Shown piece after piece: positions 43,122 to 53,000 of a stretch of DNA of 64,000 nt. The DNA comes from Podospora pseudocomata (lineage: Eukaryota; Ascomycota; Sordariomycetes; Sordariales; Podosporaceae). Made by a program: the position numbers and the translations under genes. Below the pieces are notes generated by a model. The model had not been told where the DNA came from. It saw only the letters and a program-made list of their open reading frames with translations, and did no database searches. The stretch covers positions 2,790,001 to 2,854,000 of the forward strand of contig NC_085890.1 in the NCBI RefSeq assembly GCF_035222375.1. Direction: 5' to 3'. Position 1 is the first letter of the stretch, and the number at the start of each line of letters is the position of its first letter.

Positions 43122-43426
43122 GTGCACATGTGTAAAAGAGACTGGGCAGTGGGAGGAATAAAGGGTATATTTAGCATTTGACTCGGCGTTTAGACATGAT
43201 ACCAGGGTGTTTTTGGTAGCGGAAAAAGACGAAATCAAGTTTTCATGATCAGACTATATTCTGTTCCTGTCCAATGTATCCCAAACGCCATGATGTGCAA
43301 AATGCTGTTCCTGTCACCGAGCCGTAGCCATCCCCTCGTAAGGTATTATCTACGGCAGCTCCATCTTTATGTTCCTCAATCCCATTCGTGTTTTTTAGTT
43401 TTCGTTCGCCTGAGTGTACGAATCGA
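43122..43426. other. Intergenic, convergent 3' ends of GPN1 and RPB12
   Basis: About 305 bp between convergent stop codons. No gene is visible. Confidence 0.6.
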
Positions 43427-43701
43427 TCACCGAGCCTCGAACTGAACCATTCTATACACGAGATTTGTCAGCGTTTCGAGCGATGGACGGGGGAGAGGGG
43501 AGAGGGATGAACAAACCTTCTGGTGCGCTCCTTGTAGAGAACACGGGCACCGCACTTTTGGCAGCGGATGGGAGCGCCCTTTTCGAGGGGGACGCGGACG
43601 GCGCAGTCGCCGCAGCGGTAGATCATTGTGCCCGAGCTGGCGGCGACGTCGTCGCGCTGGGAGAAGGCGCCCGAGGGGGCTTCGTAGTCTTGGCCGGACA
43701 T
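43427..43701 (-). CDS. rpb12: RNA polymerase I/II/III subunit RPABC4 (RPB12)
   Basis: Two exons (43701-43517 and 43451-43427) encode 69 residues, the usual size. The zinc ribbon reads YRCGDCAVRVPLEKGAPIRC followed by QKCGARVLYKERTRR, with the four cysteines of a CX2C...CX2C site. The final exon is only 25 nt and supplies MVQFEAR, the highly conserved C-terminus of RPB12 across eukaryotes. Without splicing, the frame would read on into an unrelated tail, so the intron (43452-43516) with GTTTGT, GCTGAC and TATAG signals is well supported. The protein is a shared subunit of RNA polymerases I, II and III, needed for assembly and promoter opening. Confidence 0.96.
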
Positions 43702-44199
43702 TTCTTTTTCCTGGTTGACGACGCTGAGTGATTGGGTGTAAGTGATTGCTTGGGAAGTGCGATGGGTTGTTTGTGGATGAGATGGTTGACGATAGCGAAT
43801 GGATGGACGGAGTGGAGGGGCTCTATCAAAGACAGGTTGATGCGCGCGCTGATTGACGGGAGAGCAGCAGCAAGGCAGAAAAAAAGGCGGAAGGGGGCGG
43901 CAAAACCCTTTGGCGGTGGGAAACGGACGGTGAAACAGCAGGGATCACGTGGTAGTTTGAGGTGATTGACAGGGGGTTTCCGGCAGGCAAGGAGACCCCG
44001 GGAGACGACGCTATCGGGAATTGAGACCCGGGGAAGGCTGCTGTCAGGTGAACCTTGACAGCAGTTGCTTCCCTTGAACAACAAACGAGTAAATACTGTA
44101 TATTTTTTTTTCGTATAAATTCTTGATACCCCAGACCTTTCACGGCTGGCAGACCTCAAACATAACCATCCTTACTCTCCCTCACCAACAAAACAACCC
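43702..44199. other. Divergent promoter region of rpb12 and the HIT gene
   Basis: About 500 bp between outward-facing starts. The plus-strand side ends in a C/A-rich leader before 44200, and a T run lies at 44103-44111. No gene is visible. Confidence 0.6.
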
Positions 44200-44835
44200 A
44201 TGTCCTCCAACGACAACCCCCCATCACCACCCACCCAACCACTCCCCTCCGCCTCAACCTTCGACACCACCACCCCCCCCTCTCAAGAAACCGACTGCCC
44301 CTTCTGTCACATCTCCCTCACCTACCCCCCCTACCCCCATCCTCCCCCCGCCCCTGAATCCCTCTCCCCAACCCTAACCCATCCCCACCCATCAACCCAC
44401 CTGATCCTCTCCACCCCCCTTTTGATCGCCTTCCTCGACATAATGCCCCTCTCTGTAGGCCACCTCCTCCTCTGCCCCCGCGCCCACCGCCCAAAACTAA
44501 CCGACGTCACCCCCGCCGAATCCGCCGAGCTGGGGAAGTACCTCCGGATCCTCTCGACAGCAGTCTCCAGAGCGACAGGCATCAAAGACTGGAACGTGGT
44601 GCAAAACAACGGAGCGGCGGCGGCGCAGGTGGTGCCCCATTGCCATTTTCACGTTATCCCCAGGCCAGAACTGAGGGATAAGAGGAATGAGAGGTTTACT
44701 AGTACCATGTTTGGGCGTGGGCAGAGGGATGAGTTGGATGAGGAGGAGGGGGAGAAGCTGGCGGGGGAGATTAGGGAGATGGTGAGGGTGGTGGTGAGGG
44801 ATGATGAGGAGAGGGAGGGTAGGGGCAAGTTGTAG
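44200..44835 (+). CDS. HIT-family (histidine triad) nucleotide hydrolase-like protein
   Basis: A single-exon protein of 211 residues. Residues 1-30 are Pro/Ser/Thr-rich. A zinc-type CPFC is at 33-36. The HIT fold follows: FLDIMPLSVGHLLLCPRAH and the triad VVPHCHFHVIP with H147, H149 and H151. An acidic and basic helical tail closes it. HIT proteins of this kind hydrolyse or transfer nucleoside phosphoramidates or dinucleoside polyphosphates. The sequence most resembles HINT/HNT1-type proteins with an inserted Pro-rich loop between CPFC and the fold (about 42-68). Exact substrate is not deducible. Third-base C is very frequent in the 5' half, giving long pyrimidine runs. Confidence 0.88.
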   Translation: MSSNDNPPSPPTQPLPSASTFDTTTPPSQETDCPFCHISLTYPPYPHPPPAPESLSPTLTHPHPSTHLILSTPLLIAFLDIMPLSVGHLLLCPRAHRPKLTDVTPAESAELGKYLRILSTAVSRATGIKDWNVVQNNGAAAAQVVPHCHFHVIPRPELRDKRNERFTSTMFGRGQRDELDEEEGEKLAGEIREMVRVVVRDDEEREGRGKL

Positions 44836-45149
44836 GGGGGATATGAGCATGGATATGGGTGTTGATGGTGGGCTTGGATCAGCATGATGAAGCTATCATG
44901 TGTTGGGCGCGGAACGAGGAAGCGAGGTGTGCTTTGAGATACCCCCTTTTTGTATTTGGCGTTGAAAGTTCCATGAGAAAAGGCCCCGGGGCGATCTAGT
45001 GAAGGATGGAAACATGGCGGCGCGAAAATAGCAGGACAATTTCCCAAATGCTAAACACTCCGCTGAAGATAGAGTTCTCGATTGAAAATCCCCCACCCCC
45101 CTAAGCTACATAGCTGCCAACAAACAAGCGCAACTCGTCCGTCTCAAAT
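44836..45149. other. Intergenic, convergent 3' ends
   Basis: About 314 bp between the stops of the HIT gene and the aldo-keto reductase gene. No gene is visible. Confidence 0.6.
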
Positions 45150-46179
45150 CTACTCATCATCCCCAAAGAAAACCTTGATCGGCAACCAATCATCCCCACA
45201 CACCTTGAACCGGTCAGGAATAGCATCAATCTTCTTAACCTCCTCCTCAGTCAACTCCCAATCATCCAGCTCAAAGTTGGCCTTGATCCTCGACTCAGTG
45301 ACGCTCTTGGGCAGGACACTCCACCCCTTTTGAACCCCCCACGCGAGCAGCACCTGCTGCGGCGTCTTGCCTTTAGCTTCAGCAATAGCCTTGATCGTGT
45401 CGTTGGTGTACAACGGCGAGTCACTGCTTCCGAGAGGGGAGTACCCCGACGAGTGAATCCCCTTGGCCGTGTTGTAGGCGATCAGCTTAGGGGAGGGGTT
45501 GCCAGGGTGAAGTTCGATTTGGTTGACGGCCGGGACCATCTTTTCTCTCCATCAGCGACCGTTATCTCTCGAGATGGAATCAAAAAGAATGAACGTACCT
45601 TGCAAGAAGGATCATTAAGAAGCCTCTCCAGGTTCTTAATCCCAAAATTACTAACCCCGATAGCCTTCACCTTCCCCGTCTCCACCAGCTTTTGCATCTC
45701 CCTCCAGGTATCGACAAAATCCCAATCCTGATACACCTCCCCCTTGCCCTCATTCTCCCCCTGCCTCTCCGGATCAATACTCGCCGGCCAGTGCACCAAG
45801 AACAAATCGACATACTCCACCCCCAAGTTCTCCAGGCTCTTCTCCAACCCCTCCCTCACCCTCTTGTGCCAGGGGTTGTCCAGCTTGGTCGTCAGCCAGA
45901 TCTCTTCCCGGGGGACGCCAGACGCCTTGATCCCCTGCCCGACTTCCTTCTCGTTGCGATACCCAAAGGCCGTGTCAATGTGGCGGTATCCATTCCGAAG
46001 AGCCGCCTCAACCGCCTTTCCGACCTCGCCGGGGGAGGATTGCCAGGTTCCGAGGCCGATGGCTGGGATGGAGAGACCTGGGACGTTGAGGGGATACCGT
46101 TTGCTAAAAGTGAACGTTAGTTAAGGCGGCGAAAGGGAAGAGAGCGGGAAACATACGTTGTCTTCTTAGTCGAAGCCAT
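45150..46179 (-). CDS. Aldo-keto reductase
   Basis: Three exons (46179-46157, 46103-45599, 45539-45150) give 305 residues. The first exon is only 23 nt. The family motifs are all present: GLGTWQS near the start, HIDTAFGYRNE with D51 and Y56, LTTKL with K81 and LVHWP with H112 (the Asp-Tyr-Lys-His catalytic set), GKVKAIGVSNFGIKNLERLL, and VLPKSVTESRIKANFEL for NADP binding. It belongs to the AKR group that includes yeast Gcy1/Ypr1 and fungal glycerol or xylose reductases. It should reduce aldehydes or keto sugars with NADPH in the cytosol; the physiological substrate is not clear from sequence. Confidence 0.93.
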
Positions 46180-47048
46180 TGTTGCCAGCGAACGCGAGAT
46201 GGCCGGGTATGAGTAAATGGAAGACGAAGATCGAAAAGGGCGGAGACTTATCCTGGCTACTTGTCTGGGAATTGGTCTCAGAATAGAGAGCATGGTACAG
46301 CGTAAGGTATTTCAGAGACGAAAACAGCCCTCTTATAGGTAGAACGAAAGGCTTCGGCTACCTTCTACTCTCCTAATAATTTCCCACCCACTCCCTCACC
46401 TTATGACGTTATCATATCCCCGCGCGCGGGATTCAATGAGGGGTTCGTCTGACCGCGCTACTGTACCTCAGGAGGAGCTTGAGCTCTGATGGTGACAATC
46501 TGGTGGGGTACAAGACCTGCAGGCCGAGCTGTCTGGGAGGGGCTTCATTGGTCTTTTGTGTGTCCAAAAGGGGGCTTGACGGGCCGACACTGCGGGTGTT
46601 GTACAATACGAAAAGAAAGGGTGGAGATTCGAATACGTCGACATAGTCTCTAGAAAAGACCAAATGGACGATCCTCTATCGTGGCTGAAGCGTCTCTTGA
46701 AGAGAACATACCCCTGACCAAGTGTCATCATGCATGCAGGTACCCGAGACCCAAGCAAGAGGTCTAAGTCCGAGATCAACAAGAGCCGCACTATATCAGT
46801 CGTCCCATGCTATAAATGAACCCCAAAAAACTTTGTCATGCTTCGCTATAATAAAACAACTCAAAGATTAAAGCCCGTCTTTCTTTTAACACCCCCCATC
46901 CAACACCAACAAAAAAACGCTGCTAAATTGACCCTCAGTACATCTGCGCTTTGACACCAGTAAAAAGATTCGAGTAATGAACCATGAAGTTCTTGATAGA
47001 CTCGGCAGGCTTAGGCGAAGCTGTGCGATCACCGATGCGTTGGATTTC
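46180..47048. other. Intergenic between reductase and ChAP genes
   Basis: Both flanking genes are on the minus strand. The stretch next to 46180 is the reductase promoter and the part near 47048 the 3' UTR of the ChAP gene. Short frames in between have no recognisable content. Confidence 0.5.
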
Positions 47049-49371
47049 CTAACCCTCTGTGCCACTGCTTCTGAAAGTAGCACAAAGCGCCGCGTAGTGG
47101 TGCGTGAGGTCCAGGACGTTCTGCGGCAGGTTGGTGGCCTGAATGATGCTCCGAATCTTGACGGCGCCCTCATCCTCAATGAGAATGCGAATTGTGTGTA
47201 GCAGCTCGGGCGAGAACTCGCTGTACCACCTATACTGCCAAGTTACCAGCCGGATGACTGCCGCAACCGCATCTCGTGTGAGCTTGGTCTTCATAAACAC
47301 CTTCAAGATACCCGCAAGGGCCTTGGGGCTAAACCGCTGTCCGAGACAGGCACGGTATGCCTCCACAGCCTCGTCCGTGTGCTGGAGGCGCTCGGCAAGG
47401 CTGCCAAGAATCTCCCACTCCTCAGGAGATTTCTTGTACTGCATGCTTTGAGCGCGGTACTGAGCCATCTGGGTACGCCATATTGTGTAGACGCGGAGGT
47501 CCTCGTAGAGTACCATGAAAAGGCTGTCAAGCCAACGCTCACACAGCCGCTTGTTATTAAGCCGGGAGGAGTGGTCCTCGGAACCCTGTCCAATGTTAGC
47601 AACTGGCCCTACGTGGTCAGACACTGCTGCACTCACCTTCTCTTCTGCCTTCTTCACCACATCGGGGTCCATGGCACTCGAAGGTCTCTCGATATCTTCG
47701 GGCTTTCCCTTGGCCGCTGGTGGCGCCAGATTTTCACCGTCAGCTTCCTGGCCAGCTTCTTCGCTCTTTTCAGCCACCTCAGTCTCCCCCACCGCAGTTT
47801 CTCCGTTAACGCCTGGGTCAGGGCTTCCGCGAAGAACATCGGTGCTAGGATTTCGGTTCGCGGGGTAATGCGAGGATTCCTGCTTCTCACGGTACTCGTC
47901 TTCCATGACGAAGACGTTGCTCCGGATCTTGAGCAGCTGGTCCCAGCCAATCTTGGCTGTCATTTCGGTCAAGATGGCGTAGGCCTGCTTGAAGGTGCCA
48001 CGATACGTGGCCGCGCGGAGGCCCAAGAGACTCGGGTCAATCTGCTCCGAGTAACGAAAATCGGGCTCACTGTCGATCTCGTCTAGCCTCGTCTCGGGGA
48101 GGGTTGGCAAGTGATACTCCTTCGGCTCCGGCATGACCGGTGCATCCTTATCCTGGTAGGTAAACATCGGGCACGAGTTGAGTGTCGTCAGCGCATTTTC
48201 CCAATCTTCCATGGCCACATAGACCTGGGCGAGTCTAGCCCATGTTCCAAACTCGCTTGGTGCTGCGATGGTGCTTCGGTCGGCGCAGCCAAGAGCCAGC
48301 CGTAGTCTCTCTTCCCTCTGTTCGGGAGTGGTGGCAGTCTCGGCCTTCTTCAACAGGAATTCGGCTTGCGTGTCCAGCATGACATAATCCATGGGCATTT
48401 CCTTGATGGCTTCGTGCAGGACGCGGATGCCTTGTACCTCCTCGTTGCCCATGAACATGACCTTGGCCAGCAAAGATGCAACCTCAACGTTCTGCGTGCG
48501 CAATTTCTCGAACAAGTTGATACCCGAGGCGTAGCGACCGGTAGTGTGAAAGTATTTTATCAGACCAGTCGTGAGATGGTTCGAAACAACGTTGGGTACC
48601 TGTACAACCGAGTCGGACCCGAGCGACCAGCCTGCCCGTCCATTAGCAATCGCTCGTCGTTGACGTATTCTGGTGTGACAACGTACCCCTGAAAAATAGC
48701 TGCTCGGCTGCGCTGAGGAAGCGATGTTCGGTCTCCGTGTTAGTGACGGGGTTGAACCGTCTCACGCACATGATCTTCCTTATAGCATCACCTGTTCCAT
48801 CGTCGGCATAAGAATAGGCTCGCAACACACTGCAGAGATATGTCTCTAGCCAGAGCTCGTCGGTTGCCTTGCGCTTTTCGCCGCGCTCGTCAATACAGTA
48901 AGCTTCTACTGAACCAGGAAAGGGGGCATGCACGCGCATATCGACTCGGGAGAAGGCATTGTAGCAGCTGGAAAGAAGGAGTTGTCAGCTAACGTGCTGA
49001 ATACACAATCGTGGGTGTAAGCGTACCAGTAGGTGCCCTCGAGCGTCTTTGTAGTTGCCGAGGGGCCAAACTCTTTGTATGCAAGAGTGTTGATGTAGGC
49101 AGCCAGACTGGCTGACGACGAGGCATCTACACCGGTGACATGGTGGTACACCCCAACTTGCTTGGTTTGTTGTCTCAATGGTTGTTTGACGAGGTGGACG
49201 AGGTCAGGGGGGCCCAGTTCACGAAGGGAGCTCAGAGACTCGGTGCGAGCCTCAATTGCTTCGTGCAGGACCTCTTCCGTGACCCTGAGAGCAGTGTTAG
49301 TGGTTATTGAAGAGTGCCTGGCAATAACTGAGGTGGAGGCAGACGAACTCGGGAACCGCTGGCGCTACCAT
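47049..49371 (-). CDS. Exomer ChAP protein (BCH1/BUD7 family)
   Basis: Exons at about 49371-49329 (uncertain), 49284-49027, 48967-48687, 48631-47637 and 47585-47049 encode about 705 residues. The ChAPs pattern is clear: TESLSSLRELGPPDLVHLVK, GVYHHVTGVDASSSASLAAY, LIKYFHTTGRYASGINLFEK, then TPR-like repeats with LALGCADRSTIAAPSEFGTW and VYVAMEDWENALTTLNSCPM, and the C-terminal NLPQNVLDLTHHYA segment. In yeast these proteins, with Chs5, form exomer, which carries chitin synthase and other cargo from the trans-Golgi to the plasma membrane. The first exon (MVAPAVPEFVCLHL) fits the family, but its donor leaves a phase that does not match exon 2, so the exact start or splice site is open. The intron at 47586-47636 is 51 nt with no stop. 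Confidence 0.9.
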
Positions 49372-50060
49372 GATGGATGCGCCGTTGCGACGGGAATGAG
49401 ATGCCCCTCAGAGAGCTCGAGAAGACGAAGCTGGTCTTAAGAAGAAGAGACGGGAGCTTGGACCTTGCGGTTGGCTTGGAACCTGGGTGGGTAGTGGCGA
49501 TTGAGAGCTGAAGCGGTGCTATTTGGATATAAACATGTATGCGCGCTGCAATCCCCAAGTCCAGGAACGTCTGATGCCCCAACTGCACAAGACTGGACGA
49601 ATGCGAGGGGGTGATGTCGGGTTGCTCTGGTCTGGCCTACCCCGTGGTGTTGCTGCACAGTGGCCCAAATGCCAAATGTCTCCTGCAGCCGACAGCTTCA
49701 GTGGGGCCCAGTGGGATTGGTGTTCCTTGTAAGGCCGCGCACGGTCCCGGGCCGGGCAGGCATATCGTCACACTCTGCACTTCGGGCGGTGCCAAGAGAG
49801 TGCCAATGAAAGCTGCCGGCCGGCATGTCGCGTCTCGAAATATACCAACCGCGATTTGGTTATTGGAGGATTTGGAGACGGACATGCGCATTCAACTACT
49901 TGCGCATACGGATACATGGCAGCAGCTTGAGACTTTCAACCCTAGCCTACCACTGACAGTCGCGCCAGTTCATCCAACGGAGTCCTGCATGACCACTTTG
50001 GCATTTCACCGGCGTCAACATGGCAAGTCTCTTGCACCGTCCCATCCAGCTCCATCAACC
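49372..50060. promoter_or_regulatory. Divergent promoter region of the ChAP gene and hir3
   Basis: Outward-facing starts on both sides imply two promoters here. The plus-strand frame of HIR3 is open back to 49611, but this part lacks family-like sequence and is treated as 5' UTR. Confidence 0.55.
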
Positions 50061-53000
50061 ATGGAGAAACCACACAGAACCAATGCTAATCGCTTCGCCG
50101 CCCAGCCCGCATTTCAAGCAATCAATGTCGAACCCGACGAAATCGTCGATGAGGAGATCGACAACACTCGAGATATCCAGGTGGAAGATGCCCTGAAGCT
50201 ATTCCAAACCGCCCTCAAACTACACTCGCAAGGCCCCAAGTTCTTCGATGACGCGGCCGACGCCTACAACGCCCTTTTCAGCTCCGAAATCTTCAAATAT
50301 CCAGAGGCAAAGACCGAGTACGAGCGGGCCGAAGCGGGCGAAGATGGCGTCCTGGCTGTTGAGCCCACGTTTGCGACAGTGCTCGATGCCGCTGCCGCAG
50401 AGACCGACACCCTGAGCAACACCCTCCCACAAGCCTTCTACCTCGCGTACAAAAACCACGGCCAGTTTATCGTCGATCGGATTAGGCGCAAGATCCGAAA
50501 AGCTTTCGTGGCCAAGTCGGCCGCTCTTGAGGATCCAGCTGTGTTGGAAGATGCCAGGAAGGCACTGGAGGATTTCAGCGCCGCGCTCGACCGTGACCCC
50601 TCAGACGCCGAGTTATGGAGAAAAACCGCCCGCATCGCTGCTTTCCTGAAGAGCAGCCGGATTAGTCGCTACAGCTTGGAGGCTGCCATCGAATTGGACG
50701 ATGACCCTGCGGTGGACGAGGTGGAGCCCCCTTCGCTGGCAGAAGGATATGCGGGCGAGGATCTCAAAGACCAGCTTCAAGTGTTAGGGGATGAAATGGC
50801 GCTGGGCCATCCGATAATGAAGCCCTTTGTGGAACGAGGACTTCCTCCTATGCTGAAACGGTATCAAGATGCAATACCCTTTCTTCCGAATCCTGCAAAG
50901 TCATTGGCTGTGCCCAAGAAACAGACAACAGATGTCCCACCCCCACGACATGTTATTTCTGCCGCGAGCTCCTCCTGGACAGAGCTGGGTGCGGCCATGG
51001 CGCGTTTCGTCGAGGAAGAGGGGCTTTCAGGACAGGCGGTGTTTTTGGAAACTCCAGATGCGGCCGACGATGAGGACATCCAGATGGAAATAGATATGCA
51101 ACTTTTGCCTCCGGATTCCTCGCCTCCTCCCGACAGGTCATCTGAATGTGCTGTGAAAGACGAACAAGCTTCGGGCGAGCAATCCGAGAAACCACAAGCG
51201 GCGGAGGAAGAATCCACGCCAATGGTGGCAGAGCCGGCATCCCTGGGTGAAGCAACGGGCAAGGAGCGTGCTTTGCCTTCCAGGAAGCGTTCTCAGTCAG
51301 TTGCTGGGCTTCCCGATCCCCCGGAAGAAGAGGCGGCCGAGGGCAAGCGGAGCAAGCGGACTCGACGGCGGGAAACAGGGCGACGAGAAACAGCGGCGGA
51401 AGAGATTGTGGATCCTGCCCGGCTTCTCGCGACGCAATTGCAACCGTTACAGGCCGCTGACCAGAATCTGTTTCAAACGACCAAGAATCTTCTGGAGAAT
51501 CTTGGAGTAACGGACCATGTGACACTGGAAAGAATAGCTGAGGTCCTTGATTCGTGTGCGTCTGACGACCGGATGGGGAAGATTCAGAATCTATCAACCG
51601 TTGATCTTCGAGATTCGATTCTCCAGTTTGACGAGGAGAATGCCACTGTCCTGCTAAGTAAGCGTGAGCGCCCGCAGCTCAGTCTCTCGGCCTTCCTTGA
51701 GCACACCAAGTCAGGGTCTCAGCGAGCAAATGAGGCCCCGGCGTTCGATGAGACCCGGGGCGTTCGAGCTTTTGTTGAAAAGATCAACAATGGATGGTAC
51801 CCCGTTCAAGACGTGGTGTTTGAGTTTTTCAAGATCATTATGCCTACATACACTGGGACCAAATGGCCAGACCACACCAAGACAACGCTGTCGGATGTTA
51901 TCACACAGTTTGGCTCCAGCATATACGAGAGGGTCACCTACGAGCTCGACTTGTGCCTTGCGAAGGGCGACCATGAGGCGCATCTTGAGTTAGTCAAGCT
52001 GGTACATATGGTGTTTGAACTCTACCTGGACGTCTATGAACGCACCACCAACCCTAACAGCACGGCGGAAGAAAGCACCAAGGTTGAGATTCAGCTGCGT
52101 GTGGACAAGTGGATGGACCTCACGACGGAAGTCACAAGACAACGGAATCCAAACACAGACGACGAGCTCTCGTCACGCTTCCTGTGGGCTGGAGTGTATG
52201 CCACAACATTGGCGAAAGACACACCACGAGATCATATCCTCAACTGCTGGCACAGCATGTACGATCATCTTCTCGAGTCCTCCATCAGCGAAATCACATT
52301 GCCCAACAACGCTGTTATGCCCGAAATTTCAACCGCTGCTGCCGAACGCGAGATATCAAAGTTGACGACGATGGACTTCTTCTTGGGTCTCTTCCAGGAG
52401 GACATGGGTGATCCAACCTCTGTGATTGACAGTCTAGAACCGGTTTTGAACCCGGAAAATGTTTACATCACGGTGCCTGGCACGTCGGAGCCAAATGGAA
52501 CCGACGGTGACCACTCATGGGCAAAGCAACAGAAGTTGCCGCTCTTGGAGTGCGCAAGCCAGAGTCTGACGGACTTGTGGAAGTTCCTCAAGCGAAGCAG
52601 CACGGAGCTCAGGCTGTTGCTATGGTCACGACTGGGCGAGGCGTACGGCAAGATTAGCTATGCGACCAAACAGTTCTCGTGCTTTTTGAGGAGCATCGAA
52701 ACCATCATCACCGACTTTGAACATGCAGATTACCTCGAGACACCACCCGAACCAAGGAGGGCCCTGTTTATGACCATGATCAAGGCGCTGGATGATCTGA
52801 TCATACAATCATTGCACTTGGCCTTGAACGACAACAGCGCATTCGACATCATTGATGAGGAGCATTTGAAGTCAACCCTCTCGGCCCTCGCCAAACTCAG
52901 CTGCCTCCTTCATGTAGCAGCCATGTACGAGGACGAGACTCGCATCGGGATGAGACCGGCACCGGCCAACAACTCAACTCTACGATCGTTCCTCAACAAG

